Below, piece by piece: positions 43,605 through 55,429 of a stretch of DNA of 64,000 bases. Each line of letters opens with the position of its first letter. Positions within the stretch are counted from its first letter, which is position 1. A program made the position numbers and the translations under genes. The notes beneath the pieces were generated by a model that was given only the letters and a program-made list of their open reading frames with translations, was not told the DNA's origin and did no database searches. This DNA comes from Nemophila menziesii (taxonomy: Eukaryota; Streptophyta; Magnoliopsida; Boraginales; Hydrophyllaceae): assembly GCA_029959085.1 (NCBI GenBank), contig JARWIR010000011.1, positions 5,767,840-5,831,839 of the forward strand, read 5' to 3'.

Positions 43605-46600
43605 CTAAGGAGCTTCGAGGAGGTACATGACCTCTCCGGGATGTGGGTCTTTTGCACGATCGGTGTCTTCTCCTCCATGATAAATTTTTAAACGATGACC
43701 GTTCACCATGAATGTACGGTTCTCAAGTGGATGTTCTATCTCTATAGCTCCATGAGGTGTAACCTTGGTAACAATGTAAGGACCCGACCACTTCGATCTT
43801 AATTTCCCCGGATAATTACTGAACTTCGAATTATATTTCAACACTCTTTGTCCCACTACAAAGTTCTTTTCTCGAATTCGATTATCATGCCATCTCTTAG
43901 TATTTTCTTTATAAAGCTTAGCATTTTCATAAGCATGTAATCTAAATTCATCAAGCTCATTAAGTTTCATCATTCGATTCTCACCAGCTAGTGTAGGATC
44001 TAAATTTAACTTTGCAATAGCCCAATAGGCACCCATTTCTAACTCAAGAGGTAAGTGACAAGCCTTACCATATACCATCCGATACGGAGAAGCACCTACT
44101 GGAGTTTTGAAAGCAGTTCGATATGCCCAAAGTGCATCATCTAATTTCATAGACCAATCTTTTCTAGTAGGACCAACGGTTTTCTCTAAAATAGATTTTA
44201 CCTCACGATTTGATACTTCGGCTTGACCATTGGCTTGTGGATGATAAGCGGTAGACACACGATGTCTGACTCCATATTTCTCTAGAACAGTCTTCAGATA
44301 CTTATTAACGAAATGAGTACCTCCATCGCTAATAATCACCCTTGGAGTTCCATGTCTAGTGAAAATATGTGATTTTAAGAACTTAATCACCACTCTAGAA
44401 TCATTGGTTGGTAGAGCCACCGCTTCTACCCACTTAGACACGTAATCAACAGCTAATAAGATGTAGAGGTTACCATTTGACGGAACGAACGGACCCATAA
44501 AATCTATACCCCAAACATCGAATATTTCAACTTCTAACACATTATTACGTGGCATCTCATCCCTCTTGGATATGTTACCGGTAAATTGGCATCTATTACA
44601 TCTTTTAGTGTATTCATGACAATCTTTTATAATAGAGGGCCAATAGAAACCTGATTGTAATACCTTAGCAGCAGTTCGATCTCCTTTGAAATGTCCACCG
44701 TAAGGTGAATCATGACACCCAGCTATAATCGCCTCAATTTCTTCCTTGGCTACGCATCTTCTTACCATCTGATCAGCACAGACTTTGTAGAGGAACGGAT
44801 CCTCCCAAAAGAACTGTCTTGCACGGTGAGCTAATCTTTTTCTCTCTTGATAAGTTGATCCTTCAGGAAAGGAACCACTTACCACTAAGTTTGCAATATC
44901 CGCATACCAAGGGGCTTCATAGTCACGAACTTCGAATAGATTCTCATCAGGAAATTCTTCTCTAACTGCTTCAGTACCACTATTCAACTCCGAACCTTCT
45001 AATCTCGATAGATGATCTGCAACCTGATTCTCGCACCCTTTTCTATCCTTGATCTCTAAATCAAACTCTTGAAGTAATAACACCCATCTGATTAACCTTG
45101 GTTTAGCATCCTTCTTCTCCATAAGATATCGAATCGCTGAATGATCTGTATAGACAATAACTTTCGCTCCAAGAAGATAAGAGCGAAATTTGTCGAATGA
45201 ATACACAACCGCTAGCAACTCCTTCTCTGTAACTGTATAATTGATCTGAGCACCATTAAAAGTTTTACTAGCATAATAAATCGAATGAAAAACTTTCTCT
45301 TTTCTTTGTCCTAATACAGCTCCCATACATAAATCACTCGCATCACACATAACCTCAAACGGTAAATTCCAATCTGGAGGCACTACTATAGGAGCAGAAA
45401 TAAGCTTTTCTTTGATTGCTTTGAAAGCCGCTAAACAAGCTTCATCAAAAAGGAATTTGGAATCCTTTTCAAGTAAGTTGCATAACGGTTTCGCAATCTT
45501 AGAAAAGTCTTTGATAAATCGCCTATAAAAGCCAGCATGGCCTAGAAAACTTCTTACCCCTTTAACAGAAACAGGCGGGGGAAGAGTTTTAATTACCTCA
45601 ATCTTCGCTCTATCGACTTCCAATCCAACACTCGAAATTTTGTGACCCAGAACAATACCTTCGCGAACCATGAAATGACATTTCTCCCAGTTTAAGACCA
45701 AATCTGTTTTTTTGCATCTGATTAACACTTTCTCCAAATTGTCTAAGCACTTATCAAAATCATTACCAAATACAGAGAAATCATCCATAAACACTTCAAG
45801 AAAGTTATCGATCATATCCCAGAAGATGGCCATCATGCATCTTTGAAAAGTAGCAGGAGCATTACACAACCCAAATGGCATTCTACGATATGCAAAAGTA
45901 CCAAAGGGGCATGTAAATGTTGTTTTATGTTGATCTTCTGGAGCCACGTAAATTTGATTATACCCTGAATAACCATCCAAGAAGCAATAGTACTCTCTTC
46001 CGGCTAATTTGTCTAACATCTGATCTATGAAGGGCAAAGGGAAATGATCTTTTCTGGTGGCCTTGTTCAGCTTCCTATAATCCATGCAAACTCTCCATCC
46101 AACTACCGTTCTTGAAGGAATCGCTTCATTTTTATCATTAAGAACTGTTGTCATTCCTCCCTTCTTCGGTACACACTGAACCGGACTCACCCATTCACTA
46201 CTCGAAATGGGGTAAATAATCCCCGCATCTAAAAGCTTGATCACCTCTTTCTTTACCACATCCTTCATAGCGGGCATTAATCTTCTTTGACCTTCAACTG
46301 AGCGTGCGTTAACATCTTCAAGTATGATTTTATGTTGACAATAGGATGGACTAATGCCTTTGATGTCAGCAATTGTCCAACCTATTGCTTCTTTGTTTGC
46401 TCTTAACACACGCAACAGTTTATCTTCTTGAGGACCTGTTAAATTAGCTGAAACAATAACAGGTAGAGTTTCATTAGTACCTAAATACGCATACCTCAAG
46501 TGTGCTGGCAATGGTTTTTCTTCCAATTCCGGAGGAGTTTCAATTGAAGGTTTCTTTTTAGGAACAATCTCCCCCGGTTCTCTCACAGGTTCATAGGCAG

Positions 46601-49250
46601 GACGCCTATACTTCGGATTTTCAGAATTGAGAGCTGCTATTGTTTCAGTAAGCTCCTCCATCATCTCAGGTGAATCTAGTGTTAAAGCAGCCTGCAAGAT
46701 ATCATCAAAATTTAGACAATTAAATACCTCTTGCGATGCTTGCTCTACTACATCCATTCTGAAGCAATCTTCCTGAGAGTCTGGGAATTTCATAGCTCGA
46801 AATACATTGAATTTCACTTCCTCATCTTGTATCCTCATTGTTAATTCGCCATTCTCTACATCGATCAATGTTCTCCCTGTAGCTAGGAATGGTCTACCCA
46901 AGATAATGGGGACATTTCTATCTGCATTGTATTCAAGGATTACGAAATCAACAGGAAATATAAGTGTACCTGCCTTAACAAGGACATCCTCAATGCGGCC
47001 TTCAGGATGAGCAAGAGATCTGTCCGCCATTTGCAAGACCATAGAAGTGGGTCTTGCGTTTCCAATTTTTAGCTTGTCAAAGATCGACTTGGGCATCAAA
47101 TTGATGCTAGCTCCCAAGTCACATAGCGCCTTTCCTTTCCATTCTTCCCCAATTGATATGGGAATCGTGAAACTCCCCGGATCAACCAACTTCGGAGGTA
47201 ATTTACTTTGACAAATCGCGCTACACTCTTCTGGAAGACCAATCATCTCGTTATCACAATAGGGCCTTTTGTTAGTGAGGGCCCTCTTCAAAAACTTCGT
47301 ATACTTCGGAATATCTCGAATTGCCTCTAGTAACGGAATATTAATACTTAGACCTTTCACTCTATTAAAGAATTTCTGAAAATCACCCAAATCACCCTTT
47401 TTCTGAACTCGCGATGGGAACGGTGGTGGAGGGCGATTAATCACCATATCATCTTTCTTTTTCGGAACTTCTCGTGGTCTCACTATTTCTTCAACCTCAC
47501 TCTCTTTCTCTTTCTCTTTCTCCACCACTTCCTTTTCTTTTCTTGGTACTTCTTTCTCTTTCATAATGGGGAAAGGAGGGGGAGGAAGGTTCTTACCACT
47601 TCTCAATGTAACAGCATTACAATCTTCGCGTTGCTTCGGATTCTCAGTATCGCTAGGAAGTTGCCCTTGTGGGCGCTGATTCAGCTGTTTATTAATTTGG
47701 CTTAGCTGATTCTGGAAAATCTTCATATTCGCTTCAGCTGCGTTCTGACGTTCTAAGGCTTGTGTTTGAAGAGCAATCAAATTTTCAACGGTTTTCTGAA
47801 GGGTAACTACTCCTTCTTGTGGATGGGCAGGTAAGGCTTTTTGGTTTAAAGTTTCATCGTATGTATTCTGAGGAGTATTCTGAGGAGCTTGCCTTTGTAC
47901 ATAATTTCCCTGATTCTGTCCTCCTTGATAATTGTTGTGTGGTCTTTGATTATAGTTGTTACCTTGGGGACGCGGCTGATACGCATAGGTAGGATTGGCT
48001 GCCCCATTAGGATTTGAGTATTGAAACCCAGGATGGTTTCTGTTAGGCTGATATCCATTACCACTTGAATTGAAGTTACCTCTATTGGACATGAACATCA
48101 CGGATTCTTGGTTATTCGGACAACTTTCCTCATCATGATCATCTACCTGACAAATCGAACACATATAAACCTCTTGTGCAGCATGCACAGCTACCTTCTT
48201 ACCCGAAAATCCTTCTTTCACAGCTAAAGTAAGCTGTTTCAATTGTTGCTCAATAGTACTCTGAATCTTGTTTTCAAACGTAGCAAATTTCTCTTCCATA
48301 TCAACATTATTCACTCCCTTAACCGGTGTTCTTACTGAATTCCACCCAACTTCATTCTTGACTGTTCTCTCTAAGATAATTTTAGCATGAGCGGGTTGAA
48401 CTTGAAGAAAACCTGCACCACATAGCGTGTCCAACTTCTCTCTTGACTTCCCATCAAGGCCTCTATAAAAGATCTTAAGCTGTTTTTGTTCTGAATACCC
48501 ATGATTGGGAACTTTTCGTAAACACATCTGAAATCTTGTCCAACTCTTACCCAAAGTTTCTTCATATTCTTGACGGAAATGCGTCAATTCTAATTCAGCA
48601 TCTAACCTCATGTTACTTGGGTAATACCTGTCAAAGAACGCAATTTCTAATTGGTCCCAATTGGTGATCTTCGTAGGATCTTGCGTATCGTGCCATTCAC
48701 TTGCTCCCTCAGTAACAAAGAACTTAAAAGAAGCAAAATACATCTGTTCTCTCGAGACCCCTTGTGTGATGTAAGAATCACATATCTGTTTGAATTTCTG
48801 TACTGCCCTGAGAGGATCTTCTGCTGGTCTACCACGAAAATTACCAAAATTCTGGAACTGAGCTAACATACCCGAATCTGGACGAAAACGTGGAACATTA
48901 ATATCTGGAGCACCTACTCCTATAGCTGGAGCACGGAATGGAACTTCTGGAGGACCGTTAGTAAACCACGGATCATGATTCATCACTATCTGGACTGGAG
49001 GATTGGGATTTAGTAGTTGAACTTGAGGAATAACGCCTGGAGCTAAAGGTTGGCCATTTGCATCTAGCTGGCCTTGTCCATTATTCTGTTGATTATTTTG
49101 AAGATTGATGTCTGCCATTCTGTTATTTAACTCTTCTACCTCTAAGGCTTCTCGTTCTCTTCTTCTCTTGTTCGCAAGTCTGATCAACGATTCTGGATTA
49201 CTAAGGATCGGAGGTGTTGGCTCTAGATCCTTGAATAGCCTTCTTCGCAT
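43605..49250 (-). CDS. Gag-pol polyprotein of the young Athila-type element, 1881 aa, uninterrupted
   Basis: The ATG at 49248-49250 lies 107 bases after the PBS. In order (approximate residues): gag domain 120-300 ([32 protein letters not shown]); CCHC knuckle [14 protein letters not shown] 363-377; Q/N- and P-rich linker 390-640; aspartic protease with [11 protein letters not shown] near 710; RT 930-1230 with FMDDF near 1152; RNase H 1290-1420 with DASD, TEKE, TDHS and ADHLSR; integrase with the zinc region ([15 protein letters not shown]) 1510-1550, catalytic Asp in GIDFMGPF near 1583, Asp in ISDGGTHF near 1641 and Glu in QAEVSNRE near 1677. It ends [10 protein letters not shown]. All catalytic residues I can check are present. 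Gag and pol are in one frame, so no frameshift is needed. Confidence 0.97.
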   Translation of the reverse strand: MRRRLFKDLEPTPPILSNPESLIRLANKRRREREALEVEELNNRMADINLQNNQQNNGQGQLDANGQPLAPGVIPQVQLLNPNPPVQIVMNHDPWFTNGPPEVPFRAPAIGVGAPDINVPRFRPDSGMLAQFQNFGNFRGRPAEDPLRAVQKFKQICDSYITQGVSREQMYFASFKFFVTEGASEWHDTQDPTKITNWDQLEIAFFDRYYPSNMRLDAELELTHFRQEYEETLGKSWTRFQMCLRKVPNHGYSEQKQLKIFYRGLDGKSREKLDTLCGAGFLQVQPAHAKIILERTVKNEVGWNSVRTPVKGVNNVDMEEKFATFENKIQSTIEQQLKQLTLAVKEGFSGKKVAVHAAQEVYMCSICQVDDHDEESCPNNQESVMFMSNRGNFNSSGNGYQPNRNHPGFQYSNPNGAANPTYAYQPRPQGNNYNQRPHNNYQGGQNQGNYVQRQAPQNTPQNTYDETLNQKALPAHPQEGVVTLQKTVENLIALQTQALERQNAAEANMKIFQNQLSQINKQLNQRPQGQLPSDTENPKQREDCNAVTLRSGKNLPPPPFPIMKEKEVPRKEKEVVEKEKEKESEVEEIVRPREVPKKKDDMVINRPPPPFPSRVQKKGDLGDFQKFFNRVKGLSINIPLLEAIRDIPKYTKFLKRALTNKRPYCDNEMIGLPEECSAICQSKLPPKLVDPGSFTIPISIGEEWKGKALCDLGASINLMPKSIFDKLKIGNARPTSMVLQMADRSLAHPEGRIEDVLVKAGTLIFPVDFVILEYNADRNVPIILGRPFLATGRTLIDVENGELTMRIQDEEVKFNVFRAMKFPDSQEDCFRMDVVEQASQEVFNCLNFDDILQAALTLDSPEMMEELTETIAALNSENPKYRRPAYEPVREPGEIVPKKKPSIETPPELEEKPLPAHLRYAYLGTNETLPVIVSANLTGPQEDKLLRVLRANKEAIGWTIADIKGISPSYCQHKIILEDVNARSVEGQRRLMPAMKDVVKKEVIKLLDAGIIYPISSSEWVSPVQCVPKKGGMTTVLNDKNEAIPSRTVVGWRVCMDYRKLNKATRKDHFPLPFIDQMLDKLAGREYYCFLDGYSGYNQIYVAPEDQHKTTFTCPFGTFAYRRMPFGLCNAPATFQRCMMAIFWDMIDNFLEVFMDDFSVFGNDFDKCLDNLEKVLIRCKKTDLVLNWEKCHFMVREGIVLGHKISSVGLEVDRAKIEVIKTLPPPVSVKGVRSFLGHAGFYRRFIKDFSKIAKPLCNLLEKDSKFLFDEACLAAFKAIKEKLISAPIVVPPDWNLPFEVMCDASDLCMGAVLGQRKEKVFHSIYYASKTFNGAQINYTVTEKELLAVVYSFDKFRSYLLGAKVIVYTDHSAIRYLMEKKDAKPRLIRWVLLLQEFDLEIKDRKGCENQVADHLSRLEGSELNSGTEAVREEFPDENLFEVRDYEAPWYADIANLVVSGSFPEGSTYQERKRLAHRARQFFWEDPFLYKVCADQMVRRCVAKEEIEAIIAGCHDSPYGGHFKGDRTAAKVLQSGFYWPSIIKDCHEYTKRCNRCQFTGNISKRDEMPRNNVLEVEIFDVWGIDFMGPFVPSNGNLYILLAVDYVSKWVEAVALPTNDSRVVIKFLKSHIFTRHGTPRVIISDGGTHFVNKYLKTVLEKYGVRHRVSTAYHPQANGQAEVSNREVKSILEKTVGPTRKDWSMKLDDALWAYRTAFKTPVGASPYRMVYGKACHLPLELEMGAYWAIAKLNLDPTLAGENRMMKLNELDEFRLHAYENAKLYKENTKRWHDNRIREKNFVVGQRVLKYNSKFSNYPGKLRSKWSGPYIVTKVTPHGAIEIEHPLENRTFMVNGHRLKIYHGGEDTDRAKDPHPGEVMYLLEAP

Positions 49251-49356
49251 ACACCAAACCTAAAAACCTGAAAAGAAACTAAACAAAAAGCGTAAAACTG
49301 ATAAAATAAAAATGCACTTATCACTAAAGGATAAACACCGTGGTCACACGCTACCG

Positions 49357-49374
49357 TCCCCGGCAGCGGCGCCA
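49357..49374 (-). other. Primer binding site, tRNA-Asp
   Basis: The plus strand TCCCCGGCAGCGGCGCCA matches the 3' end of plant tRNA-Asp with CCA at 17 of 18 positions (AGC for AAC). It lies 6 bases inside the 5' LTR. A tRNA-Asp primer is known from Athila- and Cyclops-type elements. Confidence 0.9.
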
Positions 49375-49380
49375 AAAACT

Positions 49381-50941
49381 TGGTGGTCCTTTGTGTGTTC
49401 TAAAAATAATGCAATAAATAATCGAACCACAACCGCAAGTGTACGGTTGTCCCAAGTAGTAATTCTGATAAATCAGATTCGTTCCAAGGACGGAATGGTT
49501 GATCACAGTGTCTAGCAAATAGTGATTGATGCACTTACGAAAATAAAAGACAATAATATATTTGTTTGGTTTTTGTTATAAGACTAATGAATGAAAGACA
49601 AATATTAAATTGCAAGTAAAAGCTAAGACGCAAGTAAAATGATGTAAAACGCAATATGAGAAGTAGCACTTGAGAACGCAAGGATCCTCCCTATCCTATT
49701 TCTTAACTTATGTTGTTTAAGGGCTAAATTAGTCAATTACAATGGTCGGGATTCTAATATCCTTATACCCCCGTCAGGGTGGACTATAAGGCGATCCTAA
49801 AGTGTCACTAGTCCCGTCAGGGTAAATATGATCCACCGTTGGATGATTAAGTGTTATTACCTCATTGGCCCTAGGATTAGCTAAGCTCGTCAGAATCATT
49901 AACTTCTATCCTAGATTGAATAAATAGTTCTGTATTTAAACCCCCCGTCAGGATGATCCAATTGCCACTTATTGGAATAGCCTAAATACTATTACCTGTT
50001 CCTAGTTCATGACGCTAAAAACAGTAAACATTCATAATTTATCGAAAAGAGTAAAAGCCCTAATTTAGTTTAATTCATTAAAATCCCAAATTCAACATTC
50101 GTTAATTAATAGGAATTGGGATTCACCCATTGTTGTTCTCAAGCACTAAATAAAACTTAGCTCATATTAAAATGAAATACGAAATTAAAATTAAAGGAAT
50201 TCATATTGTTTACAGAATTAAAAAGATAAAAGAACCTAATTTCCGGAATCGGAATGACTACGAACGGAGATATAGACCCTCTCCAGCTCTTGTAGCTTCT
50301 TCTCCTTCCTTCAGTTGCTTCTCTCTGGTGTTTTTAATCTTGCAGAATGTGAATTGTCTGTAAAATAGAAGTCAAGGGCTGATTTTATAGTTAGAAATTC
50401 GGACTTGGACCTAGGCTTTTAATTAAATGAAATATAAAAGGCCCAAGTCCACTAACTTAGCCCAAAATCCCGTAACTGCTGATATGCCTTCACTAAAACT
50501 GCTTTTCCCGATGCGTTACAACTCCGATTGACCTCATTCCAGTTGCTAAAGTTCCGTAATTTGATAAGGAATGATTTCTCTTCAACGGTCAACAGCTAGA
50601 TCATCGCTTAAGCACCTCGAAATCAGCAATCTATGGCCTGGAAACTGGATTTTCAGCTCTAAAAATAATATCTTCGGGATTTCTTTTCAAGTCTTGACTC
50701 TATCTTTTGATCTTTGACTTTCTCCTTGGATTCCTCTTCTAGCTAACATCTAAAACCTGTAAAATACTCACTAAAAATACCAATATTACGCGCAAAAGCT
50801 TAATAAATCAAAAATGCTAGAATTAAAAGAGGAAAATCATATTATTGCATATTTAGTCCAAAAGTCTATCGAAATAATCAATTAAACACCAAAAATGATG
50901 TCTCCTAAGGGTCGAAAATAAGAACATTTAAGGAGACATCA
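49381..50941 (-). repeat. 5' LTR of the young element
   Basis: It has the same length (1561 bp) and edges as the LTR at 38171-39731, with one observed difference, at 50251. It would drive transcription of the element leftward. Confidence 0.96.
50383..50389 (-). promoter_or_regulatory. TATA box in the 5' LTR of the young element
   Basis: The element strand reads ACTATAAAATCAGCCC, a good plant TATA box inside the LTR. Transcription would start roughly 30 bases downstream (near 50355). The equivalent box is at 39173-39179 in the other LTR and at 18207-18214 in the plus-strand LTR. Confidence 0.6.
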
Positions 50942-50997
50942 GATAATCTTTGTCTTTGTTGTGGGTGAGTATCCTTGGGGAATACACCACTCATGAT
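50942..50997 (-). pseudogene. Remnant of element C after the target site
   Basis: The 56 bases beginning GATAATCTTTGTC match element A at 835-890, the coding region just before the integrase zinc domain. This shows that C continued here before the young insertion. At about 50998 the sequence switches to the 3' UTR of element D, so the rest of C was lost. Confidence 0.8.
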
Positions 50998-52524
50998 GAC
51001 GAATTAATATACACATACACCTATCATGCAAAATCAAACACAGATAATATCAAGCAAAATTTACTTTCACAATGCTAGAAGGTTACACTTATACTTATCG
51101 CAGTATGGTGGTTATAAGGTGTTCATCGATTCTCACTCACTTTGAACGCTCCACTTAGTATACTCCTTATTAGCTGAACTAAAAATCCACTATATATATC
51201 TAGGAATCACGAGTACTTTATGGTTTTATCATAGGCTTAGGGACGGTATGGTATATATATTTGGTAAATTTGAAGTGAGCTTTTGGCTCTCTCCTCACTT
51301 ACCATCAACAACTGTCCACGAGCTTGAGTTTAAACTCGAATATTCTTCTCACTCACCCTTTTGACGCACTAATTTAGAGTCCCCAAGTTTACCCAATAAG
51401 CCCTAAGATGATTTTTGGAATATCCACTTTGCCGGTTACTTTATTCTTTTTATTTTTCTTTTTCATTTTTTTTGTACACGCGATAACCGGGTGCCCGTTT
51501 AGTGATGACCGGGTTCTTGTTGTCAACTTTTTTTTTCAAGGACCCTGGCAAAGGGTTACAAATAATACATCATCGAAATTTGCACATCAATACAAACACA
51601 TACAATTCTCTCCCAATGTGAATTCTCGGTAATGAAAACCACCACCCCAAACTCAAGCTCAAGGCAGGATGTCTCAGGATCGTGATTCAAGAGCGGGTCA
51701 TATGGAAATGCTTAATAAACTAAGGGGATATGGGCTTATATCGTGGCGACAAAAGAAAGGCTTAAAGGCTAAAAATAGGGCTAACAAGGATATAATTAAA
51801 TCATGGGATAGAAAGCTAAAAGGTTTCAAATGGCTAACAAAGAACTGCCTCTATCATTTTCCTAGTTACATAGCTTGCCTCTAGTTCATACCTAAGTGGG
51901 TTCTCTACTAATTTAGAGCTCACGTTCTACAAACCACTCAATTTCCTTAGGTACAAGTTTACTTCTTTTGTAGTGTTCATTAATTTTTCCTATCAATTAC
52001 CTAATGTTTGTCTGCAATTAAAGTACGTTTTATACTAACTCCTAAAGTCTTCTATTTTCTATCATAAATTTATAAAAAATTTGCTTAATGGGGATATTAA
52101 AAATACTCTACAGTCAAACGCAACCCTAAAAATAATTTTATTGAAAGCACACATAAAATTGTGATGAGGCAATGAACCCCACCCCAAACTCAGAAATGAA
52201 TCGTGTCCCCTCGACTCGAAACAATTATATAAAGCAACTAAACTAATATACACTACTAAATGAGAAAAGGATATGAAACATATCTTAACCAGCACGAGGG
52301 TGGTTTCCATTGTTGCGTTCAGGTTGGCTCCTTTCGTAAGTAATGTGTAGGTGGAGTGTTGTATATTTCTCACCCCAAGTAGCATGTTTTTCATAAGCTC
52401 CAACGTTTTTGTGAATTTTCCCAATATTGTGATAATTGCATCTTGTTTCTCCTCTAAAACTTTTATTCGGTCCACCAACTCATTTTCGTTAACTGCCTTC
52501 TTCTTGCGTGGAGGTGGTGGGTCC
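50998..52524 (-). mobile_element. Fragment D: 3' UTR and ORF2 end of another Athila-type element
   Basis: The stretch corresponds to 39890-41400 of the young element, with the same landmarks: the PPT-like motifs at 51644-51655 and 52181-52192, a short A-run (plus-strand T at 51528-51536), a GGGTGCCCG/CCGGGTT palindromic segment at 51487-51515, and the hairpin at 52198-52217. It lacks its 3' LTR and its upstream part, which is cut by an LTR edge at 52525. Confidence 0.85.
52284..52524 (-). pseudogene. C-terminal end of ORF2 of fragment D
   Basis: The frame reads PPPPRKKKAVNENELVDRIKVLEE... and ELMKNMLLGV, matching the coiled-coil end of the full ORF2 copies. A frameshift separates it from the conserved end HPRAG at 52284. 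The N-terminal part and the central domain are absent because an LTR edge begins at 52525. Confidence 0.8.
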
Positions 52525-52600
52525 TGGTGTGTTTATAAATTAAGAACTGGAAATAAGGGAACCACTTAACCGCAAGTGCACGGTTGTCCAAGTAATACTC
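52525..52600 (-). repeat. Athila-type LTR terminus, short fragment
   Basis: The 76 bases beginning TGGTGTGTTTATAAATT contain ACCGCAAGTGCACGGTTGTC, which matches the start of the young LTR. After about 52600 the sequence is copia gag, so only the LTR end survives. Confidence 0.65.
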
Positions 52601-53202
52601 AAAGTTTTGATCAAAACCATAAGCTCCTCCAAACTCAGATTTGAAATTTCTTGTTTTTTTATTTAACTAACGAAACAATAATATCAAAGTACTCAGGTAA
52701 GCTAAGGAGAATTTTCTCTAATATTCATTGATCACTCATATCTTCTCCAAGAGACTTCATTTGATTTATAATATCCATAACTTTTGAAAAATAGTCTTTT
52801 ATACTCTCGTCATTTTTCATTTTTAGATTTTTGAAATCTCTTTGTAAGGATTGAAGTTTCACGGCTTTTGTCTTGTCATTAACTTGATATTCTTTTTCAG
52901 GAATTTTTCATGCCTTATTTGTTGTTGTAGTATTGATAAATCTTGAAAAGATAACTTTAGTAACTCCTTGTTGAATAATATTAAGCGTCTTTGCATCTTT
53001 CTTTCGAAGTTCCTTCAATTGTTTTTTTTTGCTCATTCGATATGTTTGAGATATATTCTAGGTCATCGTAGCTTTCTTCAATGTACTCCCATAAGTCATA
53101 TGAGATGAATATTTTTCTCATCTTCACATATCGAAAATTGTAACTCTCTCCATTAAAGAGAGGAAGTGAAAATTTTAAACTTTAAGATACTTGATTTGTC
53201 AT
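52601..53202 (-). pseudogene. Ty1/copia gag (UBN2-type), decayed
   Basis: The start codon at 53200-53202 gives MTNQVS, then FNGESYNFRYVKMRKIF and DLWEYIEESYDD, then DKTKAVKLQSLQRDFKNL and KDYFSKVMDIINQMKSLGE, ending SLEELMVLIKTLS. This is the usual order in copia gag proteins. Several stops interrupt it, and it is cut at 52600. It is not the same copy as the copia remnant at 31804-32563, which points the other way. Confidence 0.88.
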
Positions 53203-53255
53203 TGTCAGATTTTTTTTTGCAGATTTATTTGATGCCCAAATTGTTTGAACAAATC

Positions 53256-53583
53256 GGTTTTGATACCACTTTGTTAGAAATAAAGATCTGGAAATTTAAG
53301 TAAAGAAAGAGAAAGAGATAGTTTGAGTAGACACGTAGACACTTATATCACGTATATTTTTCTTTTTTGAATGATAAACCAAGTTATCTACATGTTGGTA
53401 TTTATATAAACCATTTAAAATACTTGAAATGACATTAAGAAATACAAAAAATATAAATTCTTAAGAGATACAATGAATAAACTCACATTTAGATTCAATG
53501 GATACATACTATAAGAGATACAATAAATGGACTCAAAACACCTATCCAGATCAATGTATTTCAAATATATTAATTTAAACACA
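53256..53583 (-). repeat. PBS (tRNA-Met) and 5' LTR of the copia element
   Basis: The plus strand GGTTTTGATACCA at 53256-53268 is the complement of a TGGTATCA primer site, standard for copia elements with initiator tRNA-Met. The LTR begins TGTTAGAAATAAAG at 53272 and has TATAAATACC on the element strand near 53400. Its right end is approximate (near 53583, ending CA). Confidence 0.75.
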
Positions 53584-53849
53584 AGGTTGAATTTAAACTA
53601 AAGAATGGTCAGGATGCATGTGTTGGTTGTTTACAGGGACATGTTAAACTATATGAAGGATGACCACGTTTCATTTTGATTATACAACTTGGTAATGAAA
53701 ATCAATCAATAAATCTCTTTAACCGATGGATCCATCGTTGTTATAGTTGTATGTCAGTTGTACAGAGATGATTTGATATCCTCCAGCTTCCCAATTATTG
53801 TTTATCAAGAAGAGATATTTGGAAAAATAGCATCACCTCTTATTTTTTC

Positions 53850-54107
53850 CGACGTAGTAGAGTTGCATCACCTCTTATCTATTTCAAGGTAGTATGTTTG
53901 CATCATCTAGATCAAGTTTTATGTCAATTTGTTCAAACACATAATATTCTGCCTAATTGCGACACAGTGTGGGACCTACATATGATTGATCGACGAGGGA
54001 GACAAAATTGTGATTGGGTTACTACATTAGAGCGCGTATTACTCCACCGAGTAATTAACAAATGGACAGTGAGTATGGATCGAATGGATCCAGATGATTG
54101 GGATTAG
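53850..54107 (+). pseudogene. Plant mobile domain (PMD) fragment
   Basis: The frame reads SPLIYFKVVCLHHLDQVLCQF, then LHMIDRRGRQNCDW and WTVSMDRMDPDDWD with a stop. The pattern (cysteine, PLIYFE-like, H-x-PD-x-V-x-RQFG, then H-x-ID-x-RGR and DW) is that of the plant mobile domain found in MULE-related transposons and in MAIN-like host proteins. It has no start codon or upstream part, and whether it is transposon- or host-derived is open. Confidence 0.55.
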
Positions 54108-54275
54108 GGGCGAGCGGTACGGGGAATAGGACTGAGTCAACTCAGTATGATAATGTTTATTCGTTGTATAGGAAGTACATAAACTCTACTTATCATGTAT
54201 TAATGAGTGCTAGAACTGGTTCTATATAGAAAAAAATTGTTGAATAATTAAATTTATATTATTTTACTAAAGAAT

Positions 54276-54857
54276 TGAGTTGTAATTTTTTTACTTGTGT
54301 TAAGATAAAAAATTTGTTGCTAATTACTTCAGTTTTTATTTTGATTTTCAATCTTTTTGAAGGTCATATATCTCTCAAATGTTTGAGCTATTTAAAGTTC
54401 TGTTATTTCACCATATTAAACAACTGAGTTGTAATTTTTTTAGCCGTGTTAAGAATTTTTTTTGCTAAACACTACAAAAAAGGTTATCTTTACCGACAAC
54501 AAAATTTACCACTAAAAATCTCGATTTTTCCGCTTATAGGCATTAGCGACAAACATTGCGGCTATTTATTCTCCGCAATTAGTTTGTCTCTAAAAACACA
54601 TTTGTAGCAAATTATTTATTTTTGCCTCTATTGACTTTATCTTTAGCGGCAAATATTGTCGTTAAAAATACAATTAGAGGTTATTTTGGTGTTGGCACAA
54701 TAAATGTTACTGTTAAAAATATCGTTAGAGGTCGTTTTAGTGTTGGTGCAATATATATTGTCTTTAATGATACTATTTCTTATAGTGAAATTACTTCTTT
54801 TAAAATTTCAATTTTCAGTCTTTTCGAAGGTTGTGTATTTCTAAACTATTTGAGCTA
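54276..54857 (+). repeat. Two-copy tandem duplication, second copy interrupted
   Basis: A unit of about 149 bp starting TGAGTTGTAATTTTTTTA occurs at 54276 and again at 54425. The second copy is split by a 318-bp insertion at 54470-54787 and resumes at TTACTTC. Both copies share CAATCTTTTTGAAGG-like and TTTGAGCTA blocks in the same order. Confidence 0.8.
54470..54787. mobile_element. CACTA-type MITE with target duplication
   Basis: The insert starts CACTACAAAAAA and ends TTTCTTATAGTG, so the termini pair at 10 of 12 positions and begin with the CACTA signature. It is flanked by AAA on both sides (54467-54469 and 54788-54790), the 3-bp duplication typical of CACTA elements. Sub-terminal repeats around GCGACAA/TTGTCGTTAA are present. 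It has no coding capacity. The uninterrupted tandem copy at 54276 gives the empty site. Confidence 0.85.
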
Positions 54858-55099
54858 AGAGTAAGTATTGATCGGATTGATCTCGATTTTCTGTTTTGGA
54901 ACCTGGTGGTAATTTACTTGGAGCCTAATCAACATATACTCAAATAACTAAGTTTGTCCTTGTTTTAAAAAAATCACTTCAATGTATAAGTAAACTCTCA
55001 ACACAACAAAATTGTGACAAATTGTCAAAATGTTCATACACACATATAAAGAAGTTTCTGTCATCTATTTGGAAACCAAAATGTTCCTTGATAACACGT

Positions 55100-55420
55100 T
55101 TAGAAGTTCTTGGGAAGCATTTTCCCTTGTTTCATTTCCTTGAGTTTGATGGTTACATGTATTATATGTTTCACCCTCTCCAAGACAACATCAAGTGAAG
55201 CTTCATCGTGAGTTAATGATTCATGTCTATCATACCTCTCCTTATTAAGTTGTTGGTACAGATTCTGAAGATCCTTCTTTTGGACCGAAATCATTTCCTC
55301 AGCAAACTTTTACTCATGCTCCTGAGGCAATTTTAACTTCCTCAATATCTCATCTATCTCATCTTCAAGCTTTATCGCTTCTACTCGCCTTTGTGATCCA
55401 TTTTTGTTATCCAAAGAACT
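55100..55420 (-). pseudogene. Coiled-coil protein fragment, unidentified
   Basis: The minus strand reads EAIKLEDEIDEILRKLKLPQ, then a stop, then FAEEMISVQKKDLQNLYQQL and further heptad-like sequence, ending KMLPKNF. The charged heptads are coding-like, but I do not recognise the family. One stop and no start suggest a gene fragment. Confidence 0.4.
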
Positions 55421-55429
55421 GTCATTATC

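Larger units (their letters stand above)
38171..50941 (-). mobile_element. Young, nearly complete Athila-type retrotransposon with target duplication
   Basis: The 12,771-bp element has two 1561-bp LTRs, TG...CA ends, a GATAA duplication at 38166-38170 and 50942-50946, a tRNA-Asp PBS, a PPT and an uninterrupted gag-pol. Comparing the LTRs line by line I found one difference (A at 39041, G at 50251). At the commonly used plant rate of 1.3e-8 per site per year that would be roughly 25,000 years, within a wide error. ORF2 has one stop. It is inserted in the integrase of element C. Confidence 0.96.

Noticed and set aside
49357..49374. tRNA-Asp gene
   Set aside because: Only the 3' terminal 18 bases are present and they adjoin an LTR, so it is a primer binding site.
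31981..53202. One copia element interrupted by the Athila-type insertions
   Set aside because: The RT remnant (31804-32563) is on the plus strand and the gag (52601-53202) on the minus strand, so they are not halves of one element unless inverted.
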